Position numbers and translations under genes: made by a program. DNA of 64,000 bases from an uncultured Rhodobacterales bacterium (GTDB lineage Bacteria; Pseudomonadota; Alphaproteobacteria; Rhodobacterales; Rhodobacteraceae). This document shows positions 1 through 9,470 of the stretch, piece after piece (within the stretch, counting starts at the first letter, position 1; each line of letters begins with the position of its first letter). Below the pieces are notes generated by a model, which was not told the origin of the DNA, searched no databases, and saw only the letters and a list, made by a program, of their open reading frames with translations. Where the stretch lies: contig CAIMWI010000020.1 of NCBI GenBank assembly GCA_903845215.1, forward strand, positions 57,362 through 121,361, given 5' to 3'.

Positions 1-15
1 AAACAGGGTATTTGC

Positions 16-1449
16 ATGGCGACGGCCTTACTTCCCGCTTATGACCGCGCGCGCCTGACGCCGGGCATTGTGCATATCGGCCTTGGAAACTTTCACCGCG
101 CACATTTGGCCGTTTATATGGATGATCTCTTCGCGATGGGGCTGGATCATGATTGGGCGATCATCGGCGCTGGTGTGCGCCCGGCAGATGGGCGGATGCG
201 GGCCGCGTTAAGGGCGCAAGACCACCTGTCGACGGTGATCGAACTGGATCCCACCGGTCGCTCGGCGCGCCGGATTGGGTCGATGATCGACTTCTTACCG
301 GTAGAGGCCGACAATGCCAGCCTGATCACCGCAATGTCGCGCCCCGAAATTCGCATCGTGTCGCTGACCATCACCGAAGGTGGCTATTTCGTCGATGGTG
401 CGGGCCAGTTTGATTCGACAGCCCCCGAAATTGTGGCCGACAGTGCAAACCCCGCACGGCCCGCCACGGCCTTTGGTGCCATTGTGGCGGCGTTAAAGGC
501 GCGGCGGGCGGCGGGTGTCGCGCCCTTCACGGTGTTGTCTTGCGACAATCTGCCCGGCAATGGCAAAGCCGCACGCGATGCCGTGGTGGGCACCGCCCGC
601 CTGTCATCGCCTGAACTTGCGGATTGGATCCATCGCACCGTCGCCTTTCCCAATAGCATGGTCGACCGCATCACCCCCGCAACAGGCCCGCGCGAGTTGG
701 CCATCGCCGCAGAGTTTGGCTTGGGCGCAGACCCTGTGCCTGTCACCTGCGAACCCTTCCGGCAATGGGCGCTGGAAGACAACTTCCCCGCAGGCCGCCC
801 CGCTTGGGAGAAGGTGGGGGCCACCTTCACCGCCCATGTCCATGCGTTCGAGACGATGAAAATCCGCATCCTGAACGGCGGACATGCGCTGATCGCCTAT
901 CCCGGGGGGCTTAAAGGCATCCACTTCGTGCATGAGGCGATGGCCGACCCACTGATTGCCGCCTTTCTTGACGCTGTGCAAACCCGCGAAATCCTGCCCA
1001 TCGTGCCCCCTGTGCCGGGCCAAGAGCTTGCAGCCTATAAAACCCTGATCACGGCGCGGTTCTCAAACCCCGATGTCGCCGACACCGAGCGCCGCTTGTG
1101 TTACGATGGGTCAAACCGGCAACCGAAATTCATCATCCCCTCGCTGTGCGATGCTTTGGCTGCCGGCCGTAAAGCCGATGGGTTGACGCTGCTTTCAGCC
1201 TTTTGGTGCCGCTATTGCTATGGGGTGACCGAGGCTGGCGAAAAGATTGCCCCCAACGACCCCAACTGGGACAATTTGCAAACCCGCGCCAAGGCGGCGC
1301 GCAGCAGGCCGACTGTGTGGATCGAGATGGATCAGGTCTATGGCGATTTGATCAAGGATGCGGGCTTTGTCACCGGTTTCTCCAACACTTTGGACTATGT
1401 TTGGGCGCATGGGGTGGATGCGGCTGTGAAGCGGTACTTGGAAACCTAA
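16..1449 (+). CDS. Mannitol 2-dehydrogenase / fructuronate reductase family
   Basis: A 477-aa long-chain polyol dehydrogenase, expected to interconvert a hexitol (mannitol, arabinitol or sorbitol) with its ketose, or a hexuronate pair, using NAD(P)H in the cytoplasm. The N-terminal Rossmann segment GIVHIGLGNFHRAH is visible near residues 17-30. The family signature K-x4-N-x2-H is intact as K282, N287 and H290 (KIRILNGGH). The length equals that of typical bacterial mannitol dehydrogenases. Only 15 bases precede the start, with a short GGG before the ATG, so promoter and operon context are cut off. Family placement is firm. The exact substrate cannot be read from sequence, and UxuB-like fructuronate reductase is the main alternative. 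Confidence 0.85.
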   Translation: MATALLPAYDRARLTPGIVHIGLGNFHRAHLAVYMDDLFAMGLDHDWAIIGAGVRPADGRMRAALRAQDHLSTVIELDPTGRSARRIGSMIDFLPVEADNASLITAMSRPEIRIVSLTITEGGYFVDGAGQFDSTAPEIVADSANPARPATAFGAIVAALKARRAAGVAPFTVLSCDNLPGNGKAARDAVVGTARLSSPELADWIHRTVAFPNSMVDRITPATGPRELAIAAEFGLGADPVPVTCEPFRQWALEDNFPAGRPAWEKVGATFTAHVHAFETMKIRILNGGHALIAYPGGLKGIHFVHEAMADPLIAAFLDAVQTREILPIVPPVPGQELAAYKTLITARFSNPDVADTERRLCYDGSNRQPKFIIPSLCDALAAGRKADGLTLLSAFWCRYCYGVTEAGEKIAPNDPNWDNLQTRAKAARSRPTVWIEMDQVYGDLIKDAGFVTGFSNTLDYVWAHGVDAAVKRYLET

Positions 1450-1517
1450 TCCAAAGCCGGAGCGAACCACCCCCCCTGCACCCGCAGCGACGTTTTAATC
1501 CAAGATGCAGGGGGCCG

Positions 1518-2612
1518 TTAAGGAAGGCTTAACTGGCCCCCGATCGTGGCTTTCGGAACGCCCGTCGTTTGCGCACAAGAGGTGGGCAGGCCCGCTTGCA
1601 CCCGCGCCGCCAGATAGGCGAAGGCTTGGGCTTCCAGCATATCTCCGTTCAAGCCCAAGGCATCTATTGCGGCCACGTTCGCAAAATCTTGCGACAGCGC
1701 CTGCATCATCGCCCTATTGTGCCGCCCACCGCCTGCCACCAAAAGCTGGGTGATCGGCGCTGGAAAATAAGCAGCCCCCTGCCGCACGGCCGCCGCAGCG
1801 CAATGGGTCAGGGTTGCGAGCGCGTCTGCATCCTTCAGGTGCTGCACGGCAGGCAAAAGGTCAAAGGCGTTGCGATCCAGCGATTTGGGCGGGGGACGGT
1901 GAAAATAGCGATGGCGCAGAAAGGCGGTGACCACTTCGGCGTCTGCAACACCCGCCAGGGCCAACGCCCCGCCATCATCTTGCGCAAGGCCTTGGCGTGC
2001 CAGCATCAGGTCATTCATCGGCGCATTGGCAGGCCCCGTGTCAAAGGCCAAAAGCGCTGCGGGATGCGCCGGATCAGGTTGGCGCGGGTCAATCCAAGTT
2101 AGATTGCCAACCCCGCCAAGGTTCAAGATTGCCAAGGGCTGATCCGCCCCCAACCGCCGGGCAAGGGCATGATGAAAGAAGGGCACCAAGGGCGCGCCCT
2201 GCCCGCCTGCGGCAACATCGGCGGTGCGAAAATCCCAAACCACGGGCAGGCCCAAGGCGCGGGCCAAATGCGCGCCATTGCCCGCCTGATGCGTGCCGCG
2301 CCCGCCCGGATCATGGGCAAGGGTTTGGCCGTGAAACCCCACCAGATCCACGCCGGAAAACTGGCGACACATCGCTATATGCGCCGCCTCGACCACCTCT
2401 GCCGCAGCGGCGACCCCGGCTTGCCCTTGCCATTGGCCAAAGCTTAAGCGGATCGTGGCGCGTTCAAGTTCGGTATAGGGGCGGTAGGCATGGGGCCCAA
2501 ACTCTAACACCTTTACCCCGTCTGTCAGCACCATCGCCGCATCTACCCCGTCCAGCGAGGTGCCCGACATCAGCCCCAACACCCACAGCGGCGTCATACC
2601 CTTTCCCTTCAT
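1518..2612 (-). CDS. anmK: Anhydro-N-acetylmuramic acid kinase
   Basis: Phosphorylates and opens 1,6-anhydro-MurNAc to MurNAc-6-phosphate during cell-wall recycling in the cytosol. The N-terminal phosphate-binding signature [14 protein letters not shown] is present near residues 13-26, and the 364-aa length is normal for the family. A second in-frame ATG at 2597 lies directly after GGAAAGGG; the start at 2612 is kept but the shorter form (359 aa) is possible. It is divergent from tyrS with only about 45 bp between the starts, a common arrangement in Rhodobacterales. Identification is firm. Confidence 0.93.
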   Translation of the reverse strand: MKGKGMTPLWVLGLMSGTSLDGVDAAMVLTDGVKVLEFGPHAYRPYTELERATIRLSFGQWQGQAGVAAAAEVVEAAHIAMCRQFSGVDLVGFHGQTLAHDPGGRGTHQAGNGAHLARALGLPVVWDFRTADVAAGGQGAPLVPFFHHALARRLGADQPLAILNLGGVGNLTWIDPRQPDPAHPAALLAFDTGPANAPMNDLMLARQGLAQDDGGALALAGVADAEVVTAFLRHRYFHRPPPKSLDRNAFDLLPAVQHLKDADALATLTHCAAAAVRQGAAYFPAPITQLLVAGGGRHNRAMMQALSQDFANVAAIDALGLNGDMLEAQAFAYLAARVQAGLPTSCAQTTGVPKATIGGQLSLP

Positions 2613-2657
2613 CCCATCCCCCGCTATAGCAATGCCACGTTAAAGCACGAGGCCCCC

Positions 2658-3908
2658 ATGACCTACCATCCAAAATCCGACTTCCTCCGCGTGATGTTCG
2701 AGCGCGGCTTTGTCGCCGATTGCACCGATTATCAGGCCTTGGACGAGGCTTTGGCCAAGGGGATCGTGCCTGCCTATATCGGTTATGACGCCACCGCCGC
2801 CTCTTTGCATGTGGGTCACCTGATGAACATCATGGTGCTGCGCTGGCTGCAAAAATGCGGCGGCAAACCCATCACGCTCATGGGGGGCGGCACCACCAAA
2901 GTGGGCGATCCTTCGTTTCGCGCCGAAGAGCGGCCTTTGCTGACAACCGCCAAGATCGACGAGAATATCGCAGGCCTGCAAAAGGTCTTTGCGCGCTACC
3001 TGTCTTATGGCGACGGGCCACAAGATGCCATCATGCTCAACAATGCCGAATGGCTGGACAACCTGAACTATCTGGAATTCCTGCGCGACATCGGCCGGTA
3101 TTTCAGCGTGAACCGTATGCTGAGTTTCGAAAGTGTGAAGTCCCGCCTTGACCGCGAGCAGTCGCTGTCGTTTCTGGAATTCAACTATATGATTTTGCAA
3201 GCCTATGATTTCCTTGAAATCCACCGCCGCTATGGCTGCCTTTTGCAGATGGGCGGGTCGGATCAATGGGGCAATATCATCAACGGCGTCGATTTGACGC
3301 GCCGTGTGGTGGACCACGAGATTTACGGCCTAACCACACCACTTTTGACAACCTCTGACGGGCGCAAAATGGGCAAATCGGCCTCGGGGGCGGTTTGGCT
3401 GAATCCGGATATGCTGGCACCTTATGACTTTTGGCAATTCTGGCGCAACACAACCGATGCCGATGTGGGGCGGTTTTTGAAAATCTTCACCGAATTGCCG
3501 GTCGACGAATGCGACCGCTTGGGCGCCTTGCAAGGGGCCGAGATCAATGGGGCCAAAATCATCCTTGCCAACTTGGCAACCACCCTGCTGCACGGGGCCG
3601 AAGCGGCCGCAGCGGCCGAAGCCACCGCGCGCGAGGTGTTTGAAAAGGGCGGTGTGGGCGATGACCTGCCCACCTTGACCCTGCACGCCGCCGATCTGGC
3701 CGAAGGCATCACGGTAGCACAGCTTTTCGTGCGCGCGGGCCTATCGGCGACGGGCAAGGATGCCAAGCGCCTGATCTTGGAAGGTGGTGCGCGCTTGAAT
3801 GACGAGATCGTTCTGGACGCAGGCCACCGCATCGGGGCGGGCGATTTGGCCGAAACTTTGAAACTGACGGCTGGCAAAAAGCGCCATGCTTTGGTGATTT
3901 TGGGCTAA
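2658..3908 (+). CDS. tyrS: Tyrosyl-tRNA synthetase
   Basis: Class I aminoacyl-tRNA synthetase charging tRNA-Tyr, 416 aa. The HIGH-like element HVGHLMN follows the tyrosine-binding stretch GYDATAAS near residues 42-60. The GGSDQWGN motif and the KMSKS-like DGRKMGKSA follow in order. The last 70 residues form an S4-like RNA-binding domain. The start codon is preceded by a short GAGG. It is divergent from anmK. Nothing is missing compared with canonical bacterial TyrS. Confidence 0.97.
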   Translation: MTYHPKSDFLRVMFERGFVADCTDYQALDEALAKGIVPAYIGYDATAASLHVGHLMNIMVLRWLQKCGGKPITLMGGGTTKVGDPSFRAEERPLLTTAKIDENIAGLQKVFARYLSYGDGPQDAIMLNNAEWLDNLNYLEFLRDIGRYFSVNRMLSFESVKSRLDREQSLSFLEFNYMILQAYDFLEIHRRYGCLLQMGGSDQWGNIINGVDLTRRVVDHEIYGLTTPLLTTSDGRKMGKSASGAVWLNPDMLAPYDFWQFWRNTTDADVGRFLKIFTELPVDECDRLGALQGAEINGAKIILANLATTLLHGAEAAAAAEATAREVFEKGGVGDDLPTLTLHAADLAEGITVAQLFVRAGLSATGKDAKRLILEGGARLNDEIVLDAGHRIGAGDLAETLKLTAGKKRHALVILG

Positions 3909-3932
3909 CCCGACCCCGCCTCCCTCCCCCAC

Positions 3933-3984
3933 TTCACCGAGGCACAAATACTCGCGGGGGGTCTGGGGGGCGGCAGCCCCCCAG
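3933..3984. repeat. Composite REP-like intergenic repeat (modules M1 and M3)
   Basis: Module M1 (TTCACCGAGG..AAATACTC, 3933-3953) is followed directly by module M3, a 9-bp stem with loop GGCA (3963-3984, core GGGGGGC-GGCA-GCCCCCC). M1 recurs at 6467, 9403, 28740, 47800 and 47842, and the M3 core recurs unchanged at 63979-63996. It sits in the tyrS/ppi intergenic space. Its function is unknown. Confidence 0.7.
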
Positions 3985-4032
3985 CCGGGGCCGCCGCGCG
4001 CCCTCGGGTCGGGGGGTGTGCAAAGGCCAAAA

Positions 4033-4059
4033 GAAAAAACCCGCCGGGGTGCGGCGGGT
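4033..4059 (-). terminator. Rho-independent terminator of the ppi operon
   Basis: On the minus strand the arms ACCCGCC and GGCGGGT form a GC-rich hairpin followed by TTTTTTC. It lies just downstream of the frameshifted ppi gene, whose stop is at 4067. Confidence 0.8.
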
Positions 4060-4066
4060 CATGTCG

Positions 4067-4635
4067 TTACTCTTGCACAGTCACTTTTGTCATCACATCG
4101 GGGTCGGTGACTTCGCCATTCGCGCCGTCACCCCGTTTGATCTGGTCGACAACTTCCATGCCAGAAATCACCTTACCCACCACTGTGTACTGCCCGTTCA
4201 AGAAATCTCCGGGGGCGAACATGATGAAAAACTGGCTGTTGGCCGAATTTGGATCAGACGATCGCGCCATGCCCACGATGCCACGGTCAAAAGCAGTGGT
4301 CGAGAACTCGGCCGGAATGTTGGGCAGATCAGATCCGCCCATCCCCGCCATCGTGGTGTCGGCGCCCTTCTTGCCATATTGCACATCGCCCGTTTGGGCC
4401 ATGAAACCTCGATCACGCGGTGGAATACCACGTTGTCATAGGCCCCCGCTTTGGCCAACGCCACCAGTTGCGCCACAGCTTTGGGCGCAAGATCGGGGGA
4501 CAGATCAATCACAATCTCGCCCTTGGCGACACCGTCGATCGCAATCACCAGATTGGGCCCAGGCCCATCACCCTCGGCCAAAGCCGCATTGGCCAGCAAA
4601 ACCAGCGCCGCAGCGCCCAGAAGATTACGCAACAT
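4067..4635 (-). pseudogene. Periplasmic peptidyl-prolyl cis-trans isomerase, broken by a one-base deletion
   Basis: A cyclophilin-type PPIase with an N-terminal signal peptide (hydrophobic segment LLGAAALVLLANAALA, residues 4-19). Reading from 4635, the frame gives AYDNVVFHRVIEVSW and then nonsense. The rest of the cyclophilin (MAQTGDVQYGKKG to the C-terminus) continues in another frame from about 4402. The neighbouring intact paralogue has FHRVIDGFMAQTGDV, coded by the same bases plus one, so a single base is missing between 4408 and 4409. Repair would give about 189 aa with the usual family architecture. The start overlaps the upstream ppi stop by 11 bp, so the two form an operon. Either a genuine recent inactivation or a sequencing error would explain it. 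Confidence 0.85.
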
Positions 4636-5140
4636 CAGCCGCCACCCGTACTTTGATCATGCGATCAGGGTTGGCTGGCGGCTCGCCACGCACAATCGCA
4701 TCCACATGCTCCATCCCCGACAAAACGCGGCCATAGACCGTGTATTGCTTGTTCAGGAAATGGTTGTCATTGAAATTGATGAAGAACTGGCTGTTGGCCG
4801 AATTCGGGTTTTGCGAGCGCGCCGCGCCAATCGTGCCACGATCATGCGGCAGGTTCGAAAATTCGGCCGAAACGTCGGGATACTGCGACCCACCCGTGCC
4901 CGCGCGGCGCAGGTTGAAATCCGTTTCCATATTGCCATTGGCCACATCGCCCGTCTGGGCCATGAAACCATCAATCACGCGGTGAAAGCACACGTTGTCA
5001 TAGGCCCCGTCGCGGGCCAGCTGCTTCATGCGGGCGGTGTGCTGCGGGGCCACATCGGCCAAAAGCTGCACCACCACATCGCCACCCTTCAAGGTGATGA
5101 TGATCGTGTTCTCGGGGTCTGCGATATCGGGCATGTTCAT
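4625..5140 (-). CDS. Cytoplasmic peptidyl-prolyl cis-trans isomerase (cyclophilin type)
   Basis: A 171-aa cyclophilin without a signal peptide, expected to accelerate proline isomerisation during protein folding in the cytosol. The conserved core is intact: FHRVIDGFMAQTGD, GTGGSQYPDVSAEF, and SANSQFFINFNDNHFLNKQYTV shortened as SANSQFFI...YTVYGRV. An AAGGA ribosome-binding site precedes the ATG. It is the first gene of a two-gene operon with the signal-peptide-bearing paralogue (4067-4635). A cytosolic/periplasmic PPIase tandem is common in Rhodobacteraceae. The nearest well-known equivalent is PpiB. Confidence 0.92.
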   Translation of the reverse strand: MNMPDIADPENTIIITLKGGDVVVQLLADVAPQHTARMKQLARDGAYDNVCFHRVIDGFMAQTGDVANGNMETDFNLRRAGTGGSQYPDVSAEFSNLPHDRGTIGAARSQNPNSANSQFFINFNDNHFLNKQYTVYGRVLSGMEHVDAIVRGEPPANPDRMIKVRVAADVA

Positions 5141-5257
5141 TCCTTTGTTACGATTTGGCGCGGAAACTAGCGCAAAGCGGCGGGGATGTCCAAGGGCCCA
5201 AGGTTGACCTTTACGTGCTTTGCGCGGAAAGAGGGGGAAATAGATTTGGAGGCTTTA

Positions 5258-6436
5258 ATGAGCTGGAAAACCATCGACGATCTGGCCCTTGCGGGCAAGA
5301 CTGTGTTGACGCGCGTGGATATCAATGTGCCCATGGACGGCGATGTCGTCACCGACACCACCCGCATCGACAAAATCCGCCCCACCGTCGACGACATCAT
5401 CGCACGCGGCGGCAAAGTGGTGCTCTTGGCGCATTTCGGCCGTCCGCAAGGCAAAGTGGTGCCCGAGTTGAGCTTGCGGCATGTGTTACCAGCATTGGAA
5501 AAGTCTCTTGGGCGCAAAGTTGTCTTTGTAGAACGCCCCACCCGGTCTTTGATCGACAATCTGCCGTTCGACTCTGTGGTTCTGGTTGAAAACACCCGAT
5601 TCACACCGATGGAGGAGGCAAACGACCCTGAAATGGCGCTGTTCTTGGCCTCGTTGGGGGATGTGTTTTGCAATGACGCCTTTTCAGCCGCGCACCGCGC
5701 CCATGCCTCGACCGAAGGCATCGCCCATCTATTGCCCAGCTTTGCCGGACGTCTGATGGAGGAGGAATTGCGCGCACTTGAGGCGGCTTTGGGGAACCCG
5801 CAGCGCCCTGTTGTGGCCGTTGTGGGCGGGGCCAAAGTGTCGACCAAGCTGGAACTCTTGGGCAATCTGGTGTCGAAGGTCGATCATCTGGTCATTGGCG
5901 GCGGGATGGCCAACACGTTTTTGGTCGCACAAGGGATCGACGTGGGCAAATCCTTGGCCGAACGCGATATGGCCCCGATTGCTTTGGACATTCTGGCCAA
6001 AGCCAAAGCCGCCGGCTGCACCATTCACCTGCCCGTTGATGTGGTGGTGGCCGCAGCCTTTAAAGCGGGGGCAGAAAACAAGGTGGTCGCCCCCAAGGAT
6101 TGCCCGCCCGATCAGATGATTCTGGATGCAGGCCCCGCGACTGTTGCAACCCTGACCAAGGTTTTTGAAAGCTGCAAAACCCTGATCTGGAATGGCCCTT
6201 TGGGCGCGTTTGAAATTGCCCCGTTCGATGCTGCCACCTCTGCCGCGGCGCGTGCGGCTGCGGCACTGACCACAGCGGGCAAGCTGGTGTCGGTGGCGGG
6301 GGGGGGCGATACGGTTTCGGCCTTGAACCAAGCCGGAGTGGCGGAAGACTTTACCTTTATCTCCACCGCAGGCGGGGCGTTTTTGGAGTGGATGGAGGGC
6401 AAGGTTTTGCCCGGGGTCGCGGCGTTGCAGGGGTAA
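5258..6436 (+). CDS. pgk: Phosphoglycerate kinase
   Basis: Glycolytic and gluconeogenic kinase transferring phosphate between 1,3-bisphosphoglycerate and ADP, 392 aa in the cytosol. The N-terminal substrate motif [12 protein letters not shown] and the nucleotide-binding segments [14 protein letters not shown] and [13 protein letters not shown] are present in the expected order. The ORF is open upstream to 5186, but the start at 5258 (MSWKTIDD) is chosen because GGAGG at 5248-5252 precedes it and family members begin here. It is divergent from the ppi operon. Confidence 0.96.
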   Translation: MSWKTIDDLALAGKTVLTRVDINVPMDGDVVTDTTRIDKIRPTVDDIIARGGKVVLLAHFGRPQGKVVPELSLRHVLPALEKSLGRKVVFVERPTRSLIDNLPFDSVVLVENTRFTPMEEANDPEMALFLASLGDVFCNDAFSAAHRAHASTEGIAHLLPSFAGRLMEEELRALEAALGNPQRPVVAVVGGAKVSTKLELLGNLVSKVDHLVIGGGMANTFLVAQGIDVGKSLAERDMAPIALDILAKAKAAGCTIHLPVDVVVAAAFKAGAENKVVAPKDCPPDQMILDAGPATVATLTKVFESCKTLIWNGPLGAFEIAPFDAATSAAARAAAALTTAGKLVSVAGGGDTVSALNQAGVAEDFTFISTAGGAFLEWMEGKVLPGVAALQG

Positions 6437-6466
6437 GGCTTTTTGATAAGAAAGAGCCTCTGGCGG

Positions 6467-6486
6467 GGATATTTGGGCAAGTATGA
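6467..6486 (-). repeat. Degenerate M1 dispersed repeat
   Basis: On the minus strand it reads TTCATACTTGCCCAAATATC, a diverged copy of TTCATC..GGC..AAATACTC. It lies between pgk and the GNAT gene, which supports a late start for the latter. Confidence 0.45.
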
Positions 6487-6535
6487 AAGGGGGGGGCGGG
6501 GGGAACCTTGTGCTGCCCTGAATGAGGAGGCGGTT

Positions 6536-7003
6536 TTGGCCCAAATTGTGCAGATAAGGGCGCTAGAGCAAAGAGATTTGAGCGCCCTTTTGTCGATGGT
6601 GGTGGATTTGACAAAGCACCACCACGATGAACCGCGCCTGACGCCCGAGAGCCTTGCACGCGATTTTTTTGGCCCTGTGGCGTGGTATCATGGGCTGGTG
6701 GCGGTACGCGGACCAAAGGTTGTGGGCTATGCGGCCACCTTGCCCTTGGGGCGTTTGGGGTACGGCACCCGGGGATTGGAGTTGCATCATCTTTTCGTGG
6801 ACCCAACCGCGCGGCATCAAGGTGTGGGACGCCAGTTGGTGCGCGCGGTCGAGACATTGGCGCGCGAACTTGATTGCACCTATGTGATGATCGGCACCCA
6901 TCCTGACAATCATGCAGCCCAAGGCTATTACCAGCACTTAGGCTATGCGCATCATGCAAGCTTGTCCAAGCGCTTTTCCAAGCGCTTGGACATTGCGCCC
7001 TAA
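6536..7003 (+). CDS. GNAT family N-acetyltransferase
   Basis: A 155-aa Gcn5-related N-acetyltransferase using acetyl-CoA on an unknown amine substrate. The acetyl-CoA-binding motif A is LFVDPTARHQGVGRQLVRA (R/Q-x-x-G-x-G/A loop), followed by the C-terminal pattern HPDNHAAQGYYQHLGY. The frame is open from 6443, but that extension runs through a degenerate intergenic repeat and a G-rich tract. The TTG at 6536 has a strong GAGGAGG five bases upstream and gives a typical GNAT length, so I infer it as the start. The substrate cannot be predicted. Confidence 0.75.
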   Translation: MAQIVQIRALEQRDLSALLSMVVDLTKHHHDEPRLTPESLARDFFGPVAWYHGLVAVRGPKVVGYAATLPLGRLGYGTRGLELHHLFVDPTARHQGVGRQLVRAVETLARELDCTYVMIGTHPDNHAAQGYYQHLGYAHHASLSKRFSKRLDIAP

Positions 7004-7761
7004 AAGCGCCCTGTCAGGCCCATCCAAACCAAAGCGCCCCGCCGGGTGAATTCGGACAAAGCAAGCGTGCCTTCGGCCACACGGGTGGGATTGTCATAGG
7101 CTTGGCGCAGCAAAGGGCCCGCTTGCCAGCCAGCCAAAGCTGCGGGAAAAGCCCGCCCAAAGGTGGCACGTTGGCGGCGCGCTATGGCAAGGTGGTTTAA
7201 CCCCTCTGCCGCCAAAACACGCAGCGCCGTTGGGCTGGCGTCATAAAGCGGCGTCACATTGCGGTTGGTCAAGGCAGGCACCGCGCGCAGATAACTGGCC
7301 AAGCCCGCAGCCCAACCCAAGGCACGAAAAGCGGTCTCTGCCACGGAATCGGCCCCCAAGGCGAGGGCGGCGGCCCAAAGCAGCGTGGCAGAGGTGTCTT
7401 CGATATAGCCATCAAACTCTGCGGCCGAAGCAAAGGGTTCTCGCGCGATATCACGCCGACGGGCGTCGACCATCCGGTCAAGAAGCTTTGCCAGCCCCGG
7501 CGTTTGGCCAAGGATCGCGTGCAAGGGGCCTGCCACCTCATGCGCGGGGGGCTTTTCGGCCACAAGAACATCGCGCCAGAACTGCAAGCGCATTTCGGCG
7601 ATAAGAGGTTGCGTGCTGACCCAAGGGGCGCGCGCGATTTCCAGATTAAAGGCATAGATCGGCCACAACTTGGCCCGCAGGTCATAAGGCGCGGCCAAGG
7701 TGGCTGCAAAGCGATCAGGATCGCCGCGTTCAACCAAGGCAGCACAGGCTTGCAGCGTCAT
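7000..7761 (-). CDS. Squalene/phytoene-synthase-fold protein, NDUFAF6-like
   Basis: A 253-aa all-helical protein of the squalene/phytoene synthase superfamily. The two aspartate-rich prenyl-diphosphate motifs of active enzymes are not conserved: the positions read LWPIYAFNLEIAR and GLASYLRAVPALTNR. This is the pattern of the noncatalytic NDUFAF6 branch, which in mitochondria helps assemble respiratory complex I. A role in complex I assembly is therefore inferred rather than shown. The start at 7761 (MTLQACAALVERGD) is chosen over upstream methionines because the cimA stop lies 10 bp upstream. It is the downstream gene of a cimA operon. Confidence 0.7.
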   Translation of the reverse strand: MTLQACAALVERGDPDRFAATLAAPYDLRAKLWPIYAFNLEIARAPWVSTQPLIAEMRLQFWRDVLVAEKPPAHEVAGPLHAILGQTPGLAKLLDRMVDARRRDIAREPFASAAEFDGYIEDTSATLLWAAALALGADSVAETAFRALGWAAGLASYLRAVPALTNRNVTPLYDASPTALRVLAAEGLNHLAIARRQRATFGRAFPAALAGWQAGPLLRQAYDNPTRVAEGTLALSEFTRRGALVWMGLTGRF

Positions 7762-7771
7762 GACAGACCCG

Positions 7772-9391
7772 TCATCCGCCCTGCCCCACATCGCGCACCA
7801 GTTTCCATGTGATGGCATCCAAAAGCGCCTCGAAACTCGCATCGACGATATTGGCCGAAACACCCACCGTGCTCCAGCGATGGCCGTTGGAATCCTCGCT
7901 ATCAATAATCACCCGCGTGACGGCCTCGGTGCCGCCTTGGGTGATGCGCACTTTGAAATCGACCAGATGCAAATCGTCGATCACCGCCTGATAGGGGCCC
8001 AGATCCTTGGCCAAGGCTTTGGACAGCGCGTTGATCGGGCCACGGTCTGACCCCGTCTCGTCCATGCTATCGCTGACCGACATCATCACCTGATCGCCGA
8101 TCTTCACCACAACCACCGCTTCAGACAGCGTGACCATGCCCCCCGTCGATGCGCGCCGCCGTTCCACCGTCACACGGTAGCGGTTCACCTCGAAGAAGGC
8201 GGGGCACAGACCCAAGGCGCGGCGTGCGAGCAGTTCGAACGACGCCTGCGCCCCGTCATAAGCATAGCCCTGATCCTCGCGGTCTTTGACCTGATCCAGA
8301 ATGCGCGACAGACGGTCGTCGCCGGGGGCAAGGGCGATGCCGATGGCCGACAAGCGGGCGCGCAGGTTGGATTGGCCAGCCTGATTGCTCATCGGGATGA
8401 TGCGGTCATTGCCGATCAGGTCGGGGTCGACATGCTCGTAGGTCGCGGGGTTTTTCAAGATGGCACTGGCGTGCAGGCCGGCTTTATGGGCAAAGGCGCT
8501 GGCCCCAACGTAAGGCGCTTGGCGTTGCGGGACGCGGTTCAGAATATCGTCCAGCATCCGGCTGTCACGCAGCAAACCGCGCAGGCTTTGAGTGGTCACG
8601 CCGGTGTCAAATCGGCTGGCATAGGGTTCTTTGAGCAGAAGGGTCGGGATCAGGCTGGTCAGATTGGCATTGCCGCACCGCTCGCCCAAGCCGTTGAGCG
8701 TGCCTTGGATCTGGCGCACCCCCGCATCGACGGCGGCGAGCGAATTGGCCACCGCATTGCCGGTGTCATCGTGGCAATGAATGCCCAACTGATCGCCCGC
8801 TAGGCCCGAGGCGATCACCTCGGCCACGATCCGCCCCACTTCAGCAGGCAAAGTGCCGCCGTTGGTGTCGCACAAGACCAACCACCGCGCCCCTGCATCA
8901 CGGGCGGCACGCAGGCAAGACAGCGCGTAGGCGGGGTTGGCCTTGTAGCCGTCAAAGAAATGCTCAGCGTCAAACAGCGCCTCGCGGCCTTGGTCTGCGA
9001 TGTGGGCGAAACTGTCGGCGATGGCTTGACGGTTTTCCTCCAACGTCACGCCCAGCGCTGTCGTCACATGAAACTCATGACATTTGCCCACCAGACACAC
9101 GGCGGGCGTGGCCGCTTGCAGCACGGCCGCAAGCACATCGTCATTGGCAGCAGAGCGCCCCACGCGCTTGGTCATGCCAAAGGCCGTCATCGTGGCACGG
9201 GTGGCGGGCGGGTTGGCGAAAAACTCGGAATCTGTCGGGTTCGCCCCCGGCCAACCGCCTTCGATATAGTCCACCCCTAGGCTATCAAGGGCAGCCGCAA
9301 TCTGCAGCTTTTCCGCTGTCGAGAACTGCACCCCTTGGGTTTGCTGGCCATCGCGCAAGGTGGTGTCAAAGAGGTAAAGCCGTTCTTTCAT
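7772..9391 (-). CDS. cimA: (R)-citramalate synthase
   Basis: Condenses pyruvate and acetyl-CoA to citramalate, the entry to threonine-independent isoleucine synthesis. The 539-aa protein opens with the DRE-TIM signature LFDTTLRDGQQTQGVQFS, carries GIHCHDDTGNAVANSLAAV further along the barrel, and ends with a LeuA-type regulatory dimer domain. The pairing of long N-terminal TIM barrel and C-terminal allosteric domain fits the CimA type in this group. A GAAGGG ribosome-binding site precedes the ATG. It is upstream of the NDUFAF6-like gene. Confidence 0.92.
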   Translation of the reverse strand: MKERLYLFDTTLRDGQQTQGVQFSTAEKLQIAAALDSLGVDYIEGGWPGANPTDSEFFANPPATRATMTAFGMTKRVGRSAANDDVLAAVLQAATPAVCLVGKCHEFHVTTALGVTLEENRQAIADSFAHIADQGREALFDAEHFFDGYKANPAYALSCLRAARDAGARWLVLCDTNGGTLPAEVGRIVAEVIASGLAGDQLGIHCHDDTGNAVANSLAAVDAGVRQIQGTLNGLGERCGNANLTSLIPTLLLKEPYASRFDTGVTTQSLRGLLRDSRMLDDILNRVPQRQAPYVGASAFAHKAGLHASAILKNPATYEHVDPDLIGNDRIIPMSNQAGQSNLRARLSAIGIALAPGDDRLSRILDQVKDREDQGYAYDGAQASFELLARRALGLCPAFFEVNRYRVTVERRRASTGGMVTLSEAVVVVKIGDQVMMSVSDSMDETGSDRGPINALSKALAKDLGPYQAVIDDLHLVDFKVRITQGGTEAVTRVIIDSEDSNGHRWSTVGVSANIVDASFEALLDAITWKLVRDVGQGG

Positions 9392-9402
9392 GGTCTTAGC
9401 CC

Positions 9403-9423
9403 TTCATCTTGGCGCAAATACTC
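9403..9423. repeat. M1 dispersed repeat
   Basis: TTCATCTTGG followed by CGCAAATACTC, one of six M1 copies in the window. It is located immediately upstream of the cimA start, so it would be in or near the cimA leader. Confidence 0.6.
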
Positions 9424-9449
9424 ATCTTGGATTGGCCCCGCTGCGACAC

Positions 9450-9468
9450 GATTTTTCAGCGAAAAATC
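9450..9468. repeat. GATTTTTC-N3-GAAAAATC palindrome downstream of cysS
   Basis: GATTTTTCAGCGAAAAATC is an 8-bp inverted repeat around a 3-bp centre, just beyond the cysS stop. Two more copies flank the cobT-pepP junction at 32009-32027 and 32051-32069. It could act as a hairpin at the cysS mRNA end or as a protein-binding site. Confidence 0.65.
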
Positions 9469-9470
9469 CT

